Of a stretch of DNA of 17,959 nucleotides, positions 7,682 through 15,477 are shown one piece after another (the stretch's first letter is position 1; each line of letters starts with the position of its first letter). The stretch covers positions 1 to 17,959 of the forward strand of contig DBPV01000056.1 in the NCBI GenBank assembly GCA_002304995.1, read 5' to 3'. This DNA is from Syntrophaceae bacterium UBA1411 (lineage in GTDB: Bacteria > Desulfobacterota > Syntrophia > Syntrophales > Smithellaceae). The notes below the pieces were generated by a model that was given only the letters and a program-made list of their open reading frames with translations, made no database searches and had not been told where the DNA came from. Both the position numbers and the translations under genes were made by a program.

Positions 7682-8518
7682 TTACTGGTGCGCCGCCAGG
7701 TACAGGTCGGCGCTCTTTTTGAAGAGCACCCCCAGAAAGGGAATCGCGGCCGACTTGAGTTGCTTGACGTTGAAATCGGGATCGGCCTGAAGCGCGCGCA
7801 TCCAGTTGATCAATTCCCGCGTGGCCGGTTTCTTTTCGACGCCGCGCACGTCGCGCAGGCGGTAAAAGGTGTCCAGGCAGGCGGAGGTAAGATCCCGGTT
7901 CAGGTCCGGAAAGTGGACGCCGATGATCTTGCGCATCATGTCGCGGTCGGGAAAGGCGATGTGATGAAAGTTGCAGCGTCCCAGAAACGGGTCGGACAGG
8001 TCTTTCTTCGCGTTGGACGTGATCACGATGACCGGCCGGATTCTGGCGCGAATGGTGCGGTCGATTTCGATGATGTCGAACTGCATCTGGTCGAGGATGT
8101 CAAGCATGTCGTCCTGAAAGTCGGTGTCGGCCTTGTCGATCTCGTCGATGAGCAGCACGACTTTTCTCTCGGCGGCGAACGCCTGGCCGATCTTGCCCAT
8201 CCTGATGTAGTCTTCGATGTTGCTCACGTCGCGCCCGGAATCGGAAAAGCGGCTGTCGTTGAGGCGGGTGAGCGTGTCGTACTGGTACAGGGCGTCGATC
8301 AGCTTCATGCTGGATTTCACGTTTAAAACGATGAGCGGCATGTGCAGCGACTCGGCAATCGCATGCGCCAGCATCGTCTTGCCCGTGCCCGGCTCGCCCT
8401 TGAGCAAGAGCGGCATTTCCAGGGCCATTGAAATATTCACGATTTTAGCCAGTTCATCATCCAGAACATAACGCGCGGCCCCGCTGAACTGTGCGGGGCG
8501 GTTGTCGGTGGCAGTCAT
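7682..8518 (-). CDS. moxR: MoxR-family AAA+ ATPase
   Basis: Chaperone-like ATPase that remodels or loads metallocofactors into client proteins together with a VWA partner. The 278-residue product shows Walker A GEPGTGKT (residues 41-48), Walker B VVLLIDEID (120-128), and sensor 1 in IVITSNAKKDLSDPFLGRC, typical of the MoxR branch, with the lid domain after about residue 200. The start at 8518 has an AGGAGAAGGAG ribosome site. It is the first gene of a four-gene operon (gaps of 11, 15 and 9 bp) with the VWA, TlpA-like and peroxiredoxin genes, and a promoter is visible at 8568-8595. The family is certain; the client is not. Confidence 0.93.
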   Translation of the reverse strand: MTATDNRPAQFSGAARYVLDDELAKIVNISMALEMPLLLKGEPGTGKTMLAHAIAESLHMPLIVLNVKSSMKLIDALYQYDTLTRLNDSRFSDSGRDVSNIEDYIRMGKIGQAFAAERKVVLLIDEIDKADTDFQDDMLDILDQMQFDIIEIDRTIRARIRPVIVITSNAKKDLSDPFLGRCNFHHIAFPDRDMMRKIIGVHFPDLNRDLTSACLDTFYRLRDVRGVEKKPATRELINWMRALQADPDFNVKQLKSAAIPFLGVLFKKSADLYLAAHQ

Positions 8519-8567
8519 TCAGTTACTCCTTCTCCTATTTTTGATCTCCGGCCGGCGGTCTTGGGAA

Positions 8568-8595
8568 AAAATAACCTCCAGGAGCGGTTTGTCAA
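8568..8595 (-). promoter_or_regulatory. Candidate sigma70-type promoter of the moxR operon
   Basis: Minus strand: TTGACA at 8595-8590, 16-bp spacer, TATTTT at 8573-8568 (four of six -10 bases). The start would be near 8561, giving a leader of about 43 nt before the moxR ATG. A second TTGAC stands a few bases upstream (8604-8600). No other gene of the operon has room for its own promoter. Confidence 0.5.
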
Positions 8596-8670
8596 CTCTC
8601 GTCAACACGTTGGAAGCCTAACACGCTTTGAAAAAAAAATTAAGTCCAAGAAATACGGAAAAAATAACGC

Positions 8671-8699
8671 TTGACTATTGTCCGCAATTCCACTAGGGT
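8671..8699 (+). promoter_or_regulatory. Candidate promoter for the cold-shock leader / small RNA
   Basis: TTGACT (8671-8676; five of six -35 bases) is separated by exactly 17 bp from TAGGGT (8694-8699; weak -10 keeping the TA and final T). Transcription would start near 8706, about 160 nt before the cold-shock ATG. An A-rich stretch immediately upstream (8631-8667) could act as an UP element. Confidence 0.45.
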
Positions 8700-8705
8700 G
8701 CGCCC

Positions 8706-8808
8706 AACTTCGCGGGTCATACGGAATATGCGAAGGAATAAGTTGAATGGTGTCATGAAAAGCGCAAGGTCGGCCGCCTGGTCCTTTTTAACGAGGCGGC
8801 CTTTTTTT
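8706..8808 (+). ncRNA. Structured leader RNA or small RNA ending in an intrinsic terminator
   Basis: Between the promoter and the cold-shock gene the sequence can form two hairpins. The first has perfect 6-bp arms CTTCGC (8708-8713) and GCGAAG (8730-8735). The second is the terminator at 8772-8808. The transcript would be about 100 nt, a typical size for a bacterial small RNA or an attenuated leader. Read-through of the terminator would yield the cold-shock mRNA. No known RNA family was recognised, and no cold-box motif was seen. Confidence 0.4.
8772..8808 (+). terminator. Intrinsic terminator upstream of the cold-shock gene
   Basis: Perfect 8-bp GC-rich arms GGCCGCCT (8772-8779) and AGGCGGCC (8794-8801) with a 14-base loop and seven T residues (8802-8808). 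It lies only about 56 bp before the ATG of the cold-shock gene and in the same orientation, so it is a candidate attenuator rather than the end of a known gene. Confidence 0.8.
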
Positions 8809-8864
8809 CTTCCGACTTTGGTGATCGTTCGACTTGGTACATTTTAGAAAGGGGGACAAACACG

Positions 8865-9065
8865 ATGTCAGAAGGAAAAGTAAAGTGGTTTAACGAACGC
8901 AAGGGTTTTGGCTTCATCGAGCAAGAGGGCGGAAAAGACATTTTCGTGCACTTCAGCGCGATCCAGTCCAGCGGCTTCAAGACGCTGGCGGAAGGCCAGC
9001 AGGTCACTTTCGATGTCATCCAGGGCAAAAAAGGCCTGGAAGCGGAAAACGTCAGAGCGATCTAA
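8865..9065 (+). CDS. csp: Cold-shock protein (CspA family)
   Basis: Single-stranded nucleic-acid-binding beta-barrel protein that acts as RNA chaperone and, in E. coli CspA/CspC/CspE, as transcription antiterminator. The 66-residue length is typical. RNP1 (KGFGFI, residues 13-18) and RNP2 (DIFVHF, 26-31) are intact, and the start MSEGKVKWFNERKG is standard. The ATG at 8865 follows AGAAAGGGGGAC. The gene is monocistronic: a strong terminator follows 23 bp after the stop. The upstream leader contains another terminator, so expression may be controlled by read-through. Family assignment is certain; whether it is cold-induced cannot be judged. Confidence 0.96.
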   Translation: MSEGKVKWFNERKGFGFIEQEGGKDIFVHFSAIQSSGFKTLAEGQQVTFDVIQGKKGLEAENVRAI

Positions 9066-9088
9066 TTGCGTTTTGCGCCGAATTACGA

Positions 9089-9122
9089 CGCTCCGGGCCC
9101 TGCGGCCCGGAGCGTTTTTTTT
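9089..9122 (+). terminator. Strong intrinsic terminator after the cold-shock gene
   Basis: Perfect 11-bp arms CGCTCCGGGCC (9089-9099) and GGCCCGGAGCG (9104-9114) with a CTGC loop, followed by eight T residues. Confidence 0.95.
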
Positions 9123-9152
9123 GGTCTCGCGGGCGCCAACCTTGAATCTTCC

Positions 9153-9181
9153 TTGACAAAAACAGCCAATTGGAGTTAGTT
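9153..9181 (+). promoter_or_regulatory. Possible promoter for the acyl-CoA mutase operon
   Basis: Perfect -35 TTGACA at 9153-9158 with TTAGTT at 9176-9181 after 17 bp. The -10 is poor, but this is the only good -35 in the 189 bp between the cold-shock terminator and the mutase gene. A leader of about 120 nt would result. I looked for a B12-box in it because the operon is cobalamin-related and saw none. Confidence 0.3.
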
Positions 9182-9311
9182 CCATACTCACTTTTTGCCG
9201 GCGGCCCTGCTGCGGCATCCCCCAAAACAACAGGACTGTGCAGGGTTAGATACTCCACAGAAAAATTTTTTTAAGCGGATCAAAAACCGCCGCCTTTAAG
9301 GAGAACGGACA

Positions 9312-10994
<1,683 letters not shown>

Positions 10995-11040
10995 TTGTGC
11001 AGGAAACCGCCGCGGCAACCGGATGCCCTGATGGCCTAAA

Positions 11041-11070
11041 GGTCACACGAGGGCACGCGAGGTCACACGT
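11041..11070 (+). repeat. Three tandem 10-bp imperfect repeats between the mutase subunit genes
   Basis: GGTCACACGA, GGGCACGCGA and GGTCACACGT stand in direct succession with no spacing (outer copies differ at one base, the middle at two). They occupy the 102-bp gap between the large and small subunit genes. The 10-bp period equals one helical turn, as in protein-binding repeats, but function is unknown. Confidence 0.6.
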
Positions 11071-11096
11071 CGGTTCCCTGCGATCATGGAGAGAGT

Positions 11097-11501
11097 ATGT
11101 CGGAAAGAAAAATACGGGTGATGGTGGCCAAACCCGGCCTCGACGGCCATGACCGGGGGGCGCGGGTGCTCGCGCGCTGTTTCCGCGACGCCGGATTTGA
11201 AGTGATTTACACGGGCTGCCATCAGACGCCGGAGCAGGTCGCAGCCGCCGCGATCCAGGAAGATGTGGACCTCGTGGGCCTGAGCTGTCTGTCGGGCGCG
11301 CATCGGGTCCTGTTTCCCCGCGTCGTGGAGCTGCTGCGGGAGAAAAACGCCTCCGACATCATCGTGATCGGCGGCGGCATCATCCCCGAGCAGGATTTTC
11401 AAATGCTGTACGACGCGGGCATTCAGGCGATCTTCACGCCCGGCGCGTCGCTCGATTCCATCGTGGACTGGATCCGCGCCAACGTTCCCCCCAGGGCCTG
11501 A
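11097..11501 (+). CDS. B12-binding small subunit of the acyl-CoA mutase
   Basis: Rossmann-like cobalamin-binding subunit that presents adenosylcobalamin to the catalytic barrel. The 134-residue product has the base-off/His-on signature D16-G-H18-D-R-G21 near the N-terminus (AKPGLDGHDRGARV), the middle segment VGLSCLSGAHRVLFP (usually LSTLSGAH or LSSLSGAH), and the loop VIGGGIIPEQD that accommodates the lower-ligand tail. Size and architecture match IcmB (about 136 residues) and the C-terminal domain of methylmalonyl-CoA mutases. ATG at 11097 is preceded by GGAGAGAGT. It lies 102 bp after the large subunit and 17 bp before the meaB gene. Confidence 0.94.
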   Translation: MSERKIRVMVAKPGLDGHDRGARVLARCFRDAGFEVIYTGCHQTPEQVAAAAIQEDVDLVGLSCLSGAHRVLFPRVVELLREKNASDIIVIGGGIIPEQDFQMLYDAGIQAIFTPGASLDSIVDWIRANVPPRA

Positions 11502-11518
11502 TTCGCGGGGCACAGCTT

Positions 11519-12490
11519 ATGGACACCGTCAAAAAAATATGCGCGGGCGACATCCGCAGCGCCTCGCGCCTGATCCGCGACCTGGAAGATAAACTTCCCC
11601 GGGCGCGCCCCCGGCTCAAAGAACTGTTCATCCACACGGGAAAATCGTTCATCATCGGCATCACCGGATCGCCCGGCGCGGGCAAGAGCACGCTCACCGA
11701 CGCGCTCATCGGCGAATTCCGCAAACAGGGAAAAACCGTCGGCGTTCTGGCCGTCGATCCGACCAGCCCCTTTTCCGGCGGCGCCATCCTGGGCGACCGC
11801 GTCCGCATGCTCCGCCACGCGGAGGACGAAGGCGTCTTCATCCGGTCGCTGGCCACGCGCGGCGCGCTGGGCGGCCTGTCCCAGGCGGCGGGCGACGCCA
11901 TCCACGTCATGGAGGCGATGGGCAAGGATGTGATTCTGGTGGAAACCGTCGGCATCGGCCAGCAGGAGCTCGACATCATGTATCACGCGCACAGCGTCAT
12001 CGTGGTTCTCGTGCCCGGCATGGGCGACGAAATTCAGACGATGAAGGCGGGCATTATGGAAATCGCCGACCTCTTCGCGGTCAACAAGGCCGACCGCCCC
12101 GGCGCCAGACAGCTGCTTACGGAACTCGCCCAGCTCCTCAACGCCACGCCGCCGGGCGAGGGCGGATGGCGCCCGCCGATCGTGAGCATCGGCAACCTCT
12201 ACGAGCCGGCGGGATTCGCCGCAAAGACGGCCGAACTGGCCCGTCTGGTGCACGAACATCACGACCACCTGATTTTGAGCGGCCGGCTCGCCCAACGCAT
12301 GGAGCGCAAGGCCAGGATGGAAATATCCGACGCGCTGCGCGCCTGCCTCTTGGAACCGGTGCTGAGACGCCTGGCGGAAAGCGGCGAACTGGCCGACATC
12401 GCCCGGAGAGTGCAAAACCGGGAATCGGACCCTTATTCGGAAGCGGAAGCCGTCGCGCGCCGCTTTCTTAAATCCGGAGAAACGTCATGA
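11519..12490 (+). CDS. meaB: MeaB/ArgK-type GTPase, chaperone of the B12 mutase
   Basis: G3E-family GTPase that gates cobalamin loading into, and protects, acyl-CoA mutases. The 323-residue product has Walker A G50-SPGAGKST58, the DPTSPFSGGAILGDRVRM segment of the MeaB family, the G3-like VETVGIGQQE motif and the G4 motif NKAD. The older name 'LAO/AO transport ATPase ArgK' should not be used. The ATG at 11519 has only a weak ribosome site (GGGG) 17 bp after the small-subunit stop, so translation may be coupled. Its stop overlaps the start of the adenosyltransferase gene (ATGA). Its place with a two-subunit mutase agrees with a dedicated chaperone role. Confidence 0.95.
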   Translation: MDTVKKICAGDIRSASRLIRDLEDKLPRARPRLKELFIHTGKSFIIGITGSPGAGKSTLTDALIGEFRKQGKTVGVLAVDPTSPFSGGAILGDRVRMLRHAEDEGVFIRSLATRGALGGLSQAAGDAIHVMEAMGKDVILVETVGIGQQELDIMYHAHSVIVVLVPGMGDEIQTMKAGIMEIADLFAVNKADRPGARQLLTELAQLLNATPPGEGGWRPPIVSIGNLYEPAGFAAKTAELARLVHEHHDHLILSGRLAQRMERKARMEISDALRACLLEPVLRRLAESGELADIARRVQNRESDPYSEAEAVARRFLKSGETS

Positions 12491-13110
12491 AAAACACGAA
12501 AAGTCCCGCGCGGAAAAAGGCGGCAAAACCGGCGATCAGATCCGCGCAGAAGCCATCGGCCGGCAAAGCGGCGTCAGCCGCGGCAGCCGACAAACGGGGG
12601 CTCGTCATCGTAATCACGGGCAACGGCAAGGGCAAGACCACCGCCGCTTTCGGCCAGGCGCTGCGCGCCGTCGGCCAGGGCCTGCGGGTCCTGATCCTCC
12701 AGTTCATGAAAGGCCGGGACTACGGCGAATTTATCGCCGCCGAAAAATATCTGCCGCGCCTGACCGTCCGCCGCTGCGGCCTGGACAGCTTCGTGATGCG
12801 CGACCGTCCGGCGCCGCTGGACGTCGAACTGGCCCGCGAGGGTTTTGCGCTCGCGAAAAAAGCGGCGGCTTCCGGCAAATACGACATGATCATCCTCGAC
12901 GAAATCAACGTCGCCGTGGATTTCAAGCTGATTCCCCTGGAGGAGCTCATCGACCTGATCCGCAGCAAACCGCCGGCACTGGACCTGATCCTCACGGGCC
13001 GCTACGCGGCGAAAGCCGTCATTCGCCTCGCCGACACGGTGAGCGACGTCCGGGAAGTGAAGCATCACTACGCCGCAGGCATCAAGGACCGCGCGGGGAT
13101 CGAATATTAA
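12487..13110 (+). CDS. cobO: Corrinoid adenosyltransferase, CobO/BtuR type
   Basis: Transfers adenosyl from ATP to cob(I)alamin, making adenosylcobalamin for the mutase encoded upstream. The 207-residue product has the P-loop G45-NGKGKTT52 typical of CobA/CobO, the LQFMKGRDYGEF segment, an MIILDEINVAVDF Walker-B-like strand, and the family C-terminus EVKHHYAAGIKDRAGIEY. About 37 N-terminal residues are an Ala/Lys-rich, presumably disordered extension (MKNTKSPARKKAAKPAI...) not found in the E. coli enzyme. The start overlaps the meaB stop by 4 bp, so synthesis is coupled to the chaperone. The context suggests a delivery chain adenosyltransferase - MeaB - mutase; other B12 synthesis genes are not nearby. 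Confidence 0.93.
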   Translation: MKNTKSPARKKAAKPAIRSAQKPSAGKAASAAAADKRGLVIVITGNGKGKTTAAFGQALRAVGQGLRVLILQFMKGRDYGEFIAAEKYLPRLTVRRCGLDSFVMRDRPAPLDVELAREGFALAKKAAASGKYDMIILDEINVAVDFKLIPLEELIDLIRSKPPALDLILTGRYAAKAVIRLADTVSDVREVKHHYAAGIKDRAGIEY

Positions 13111-13146
13111 CCTTTTGAACCGCATCCGCAACAATGGAGTTTTCGC

Positions 13147-13890
13147 ATGTTTGCCTGGTTGACCTCCCCCGAAGCCTGGGTCGCGCTGGCGACGCTCACC
13201 GCCCTGGAAATCGTCCTGGGCATCGACAACATCATTTTCATTTCCATTTTGGTGGGCCGGCTGCCCGCCGCAAAAAGAAACTTCGCCCGCCGCACGGGGC
13301 TGTTTCTGGCCATGATCATGCGCCTGGCGCTCTTGTTTTCCATCGTCTGGATTTCCCGGCTCATCGCGCCGCTCTTTACCGTTCTCGGACAGGCGATTTC
13401 CGGCCGCGACATCATTTTGATCGGCGGCGGCCTGTTTCTGCTGGCAAAGGCGACGCACGAAATTCACAGCGCGCTGGAGGGCGTGGAAGAGCACAAACCG
13501 CAGCTGAAAACGGTTTCGACGGCGGCCGTGCTGATTCAAATCGCCCTTCTGGACATCGTTTTTTCGCTCGATTCCGTCATCACGGCGGTGGGGCTGGCCC
13601 AGCACATCTCGATCATGGCCATCGCCATCATCTGCGCCGTGGCGATCATGATGTTTGCCGCCCGGCCGATTTCCGACTTTGTGGACGCCCATCCCACCAT
13701 CAAGATTCTGGCTCTGTCGTTTCTGCTTCTGGTCGGCGTCACGCTGATCGTCGAAGGATTCGACGTCCACGTTCCGAAAGGCTATATCTACTTTGCCATG
13801 GCGTTTTCCGTGACCGTGGAAATGCTCAACCTGCGCCTGCGTAAAAAGCAGGCCAGGCCCGTGCAGCTGCGCCGGGACATCGTTGAGTAA
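13147..13890 (+). CDS. TerC-family integral membrane protein
   Basis: Polytopic membrane protein of the TerC/YoaE/YkoY group; studied members export manganese or calcium, or assist metalation of exported proteins. The 247-residue product has about seven hydrophobic helices and the two acidic motifs of the family: E21-IVLGIDN28 in the first helix and L-D136-IVFSL-D142-SV in the central helix. The C-terminus is short and basic; there is no CBS domain. ATG at 13147 has GGAG 7 bp upstream. It follows cobO by 36 bp without a visible terminator and so may be co-transcribed, although no functional tie with B12 is obvious. A terminator follows directly. Confidence 0.9.
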   Translation: MFAWLTSPEAWVALATLTALEIVLGIDNIIFISILVGRLPAAKRNFARRTGLFLAMIMRLALLFSIVWISRLIAPLFTVLGQAISGRDIILIGGGLFLLAKATHEIHSALEGVEEHKPQLKTVSTAAVLIQIALLDIVFSLDSVITAVGLAQHISIMAIAIICAVAIMMFAARPISDFVDAHPTIKILALSFLLLVGVTLIVEGFDVHVPKGYIYFAMAFSVTVEMLNLRLRKKQARPVQLRRDIVE

Positions 13891-13893
13891 AAA

Positions 13894-13929
13894 AAAGGGG
13901 CTTTCGGCCCTTCGACCGAAAACCCCTTT
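13894..13929. terminator. Bidirectional intrinsic terminator between convergent genes
   Basis: AAAGGGG-C-TTTCGG (13894-13907) pairs with CCGAAA-A-CCCCTTT (13916-13929), with an 8-base loop. A and T tracts flank both sides, so it can end the plus-strand terC transcript and the minus-strand dehydrogenase transcript. Confidence 0.85.
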
Positions 13930-13960
13930 GCCGAACGGAGGGTGCGGCTTTGCAGGCGCA

Positions 13961-14728
13961 TCAGCGCGGCGGCATGCGCAGCGCGCCGTCCAGGCGAATG
14001 CAGCAGCCGTTGAGCATCGCATTTTCCAGAATATACATGACCATGCCGGCGAATTCCGCCGGACGTCCCAGCCTTCGGGGAAAGGGCACGCCTTCGGCCA
14101 TGCTTTGCTTGACGGCGGCCGGCATGCCGGCCATGAGCGGCGTGTCGAAGAGGCCCGGCGCAACCGTCGCCACGCGGATGCCGTAATCGGCGCATTCCCG
14201 CGCGATGGGCAGCGTCATTCCGACGATGCCCCCCTTGGAGGCGGCATAGGCCGCCTGCCCGATCTGCCCGTCAAACGCGGCGATCGAAGCGGTGTTGACG
14301 ATGACGCCCTTCTCGCCCTCTTCGTTGGGGGCATTCTGAACCATCTGTTCCACGGCCAGGCGGATGACATTGAGCGTTCCCACCAGGTTGATCTGAACGA
14401 CCTTATTGAAGGAGGCCAGAGGCAGCGGCCCTTTTTTGCCGAAAATCTTTCCCGCATCGGGAACGCCCGCACAATTCACCGCGGCGTTGATTTTCCCGAA
14501 CCGGTCGACGGTTTTCCGGATGGCCGCGCGGATGTCTTCCTCGCTCGTAACGTCGGCGCGGGCAAAGGCCATCCGGTCGGCATGGGCGGCCGCCAGCGCC
14601 TCGCCTTTCGCCGCGTCGATATCGGTAATCACGACTTTCGCGCCCGCGCGGACCATTTCCAGCGCGGTCGCTTCTCCCAGACCCGAAGCCCCGCCGGTGA
14701 CCAGCGCGACAACTTCCCCGATTTTCAT
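13961..14728 (-). CDS. Short-chain 3-hydroxyacyl-CoA dehydrogenase, HSD10 (type II) family
   Basis: NAD-dependent oxidation of 3-hydroxyacyl-CoA or 3-hydroxy-2-methylbutyryl-CoA, or the reverse reduction of a 3-ketoacyl thioester. The 255-residue product has the SDR signatures T11-GGASGLG18, N85-CAG88, and the catalytic S148, Y161 and K165 (NTAS ... AAYAASKGG). Recalled similarity to human HSD17B10 is strong along the whole length, including GVIVNTASIAAFDGQIGQAAY, GGIVGMTLPIARE, IRVATVAPGLFDTPL and the C-terminal NGCCIRLDGALRM. The start at 14728 has AAGGAGG. It is the last gene on the minus strand after the phosphopantetheinyl transferase (92-bp gap), so it could serve as ketoreductase of that cluster or be a separate beta-oxidation gene; the HSD10 likeness favours CoA substrates. 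Confidence 0.9.
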   Translation of the reverse strand: MKIGEVVALVTGGASGLGEATALEMVRAGAKVVITDIDAAKGEALAAAHADRMAFARADVTSEEDIRAAIRKTVDRFGKINAAVNCAGVPDAGKIFGKKGPLPLASFNKVVQINLVGTLNVIRLAVEQMVQNAPNEEGEKGVIVNTASIAAFDGQIGQAAYAASKGGIVGMTLPIARECADYGIRVATVAPGLFDTPLMAGMPAAVKQSMAEGVPFPRRLGRPAEFAGMVMYILENAMLNGCCIRLDGALRMPPR

Positions 14729-14766
14729 AATTCCTCCTTACTGGTGCTGTGATAATTTCGTGCGTC

Positions 14767-14780
14767 CAAACGCCGGTTTG
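14767..14780. promoter_or_regulatory. Dyad upstream of the HSD10-like gene
   Basis: CAAAC-GCCG-GTTTG is a perfect 5-bp-arm inverted repeat about 40-52 bp before the ATG at 14728, inside the only gap of notable size in this minus-strand cluster. It could be an operator for separate control of the dehydrogenase, or a small hairpin. A nearby minus-strand TTGTCA (14803-14798) with TAAACA after 17 bp is a weak promoter candidate. Confidence 0.25.
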
Positions 14781-14820
14781 TTTAGCACAAGAAAAACAAC
14801 ATGACAAGACTCTGTGCCCC

Positions 14821-15477
14821 TCAGGGCAGAAAGGCGCAGGCGATAAACCGTCCGTCGTGGCTCAAGCTGATCTCCAGACCCGTGGCGACGCCGCGCAAAA
14901 GCAGAACGGGCGGCCCCGGACGGCCGTCTTCGCGGGCGGGACGGGCCACGGCAAAAAGCGAAGGATCCTCCCGGAAAAAATCCGCCAGGGTCTGCACCAG
15001 ACATGCCCGAACCGCTACGGAGGCGTCCTGCCCGGCAGGCAGGCCGGCCACGCGCGCCACCGCGCGCTCCAGCGCGCCGGTTTCGTCGGCAGCCCAACTG
15101 TGCACATGCGTCGCCGTAACGAAAAGCCGGCAGAACACCCGCCTTTCTTCCGCCGTCACAACGGCTTTCCCCGTCCAGCCGGCGGGGGCGATGCCGCCGG
15201 GCGTTCCGGCCCGGTTCTCTCCGGGCAGGGGACGCTCCAAACAAACAGACCAGCGGCGCGGCAGAAAAGCCGCATCGCCGGTCTGTTTGATGAACACCTT
15301 GTAGGCCGCCTCTTTGCAGGCCCAAAAAGACCACAGGGCCGCATCCGGGCGTCCGGAGTCCGCCACGGCGTCGATTTCAGTAGCGGTGAGTATTTTCCTG
15401 AGGAAGCGCAAATCCGTGCTTTTTTGCAGGTTCGCCGGACTCGTCAAATCCACGACGTCGTTCCCGATGTTCGGCAA
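14821..15477 (-). CDS. Sfp-type 4'-phosphopantetheinyl transferase
   Basis: Activates carrier proteins by moving the phosphopantetheine arm of CoA onto a serine. The 218-residue product starts (M)PNIGNDVVDLTSP, a conserved opening of this superfamily with magnesium-binding acidic residues, and carries the motif W52-xx-K55-E-A-xx-K60 (FWACKEAAYKVF). The C-terminus ISLSHDGRFIACAF is also typical. I chose the TTG at 15477 because GGAGG lies 8 bp upstream and the conserved region begins at once; longer frames reach 15594 but add a non-conserved arginine-rich stretch that is acyltransferase coding sequence in another frame. It overlaps the acyltransferase gene by 101 bp. The nearby acyl carrier protein is its natural substrate. 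Confidence 0.87.
   Translation of the reverse strand: MPNIGNDVVDLTSPANLQKSTDLRFLRKILTATEIDAVADSGRPDAALWSFWACKEAAYKVFIKQTGDAAFLPRRWSVCLERPLPGENRAGTPGGIAPAGWTGKAVVTAEERRVFCRLFVTATHVHSWAADETGALERAVARVAGLPAGQDASVAVRACLVQTLADFFREDPSLFAVARPAREDGRPGPPVLLLRGVATGLEISLSHDGRFIACAFLP

Larger units (their letters stand above)
8519..8864. other. Divergent intergenic region between moxR and the cold-shock gene
   Basis: No credible protein gene. The left part (8519-8600) carries the moxR leader and promoter on the minus strand. A purine-rich A-tract region follows (8631-8665). The right part (8671-8864) carries a plus-strand promoter, a structured leader and an intrinsic terminator, all before the cold-shock coding region. 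A 30-codon frame at 8755-8847 runs through the terminator and has no ribosome site, so it is not called. Confidence 0.6.

Noticed and set aside
8755..8847. 30-codon leader peptide in the cold-shock leader
   Set aside because: It has no Shine-Dalgarno, runs through the terminator stem and T-tract, and its composition follows that structure.
9123..9311. Cobalamin riboswitch before the mutase operon
   Set aside because: I looked for the B12-box and a long structured leader; the gap is only 189 bp, no B12-box-like segment was seen, and such riboswitches usually control synthesis or transport genes.
12574..14163. 529-codon open frame on the minus strand
   Set aside because: It covers cobO, terC, the terminator and part of the dehydrogenase gene in a different frame, is low-complexity (Gln/Asp/His/Arg-rich), and conflicts with four better supported features.
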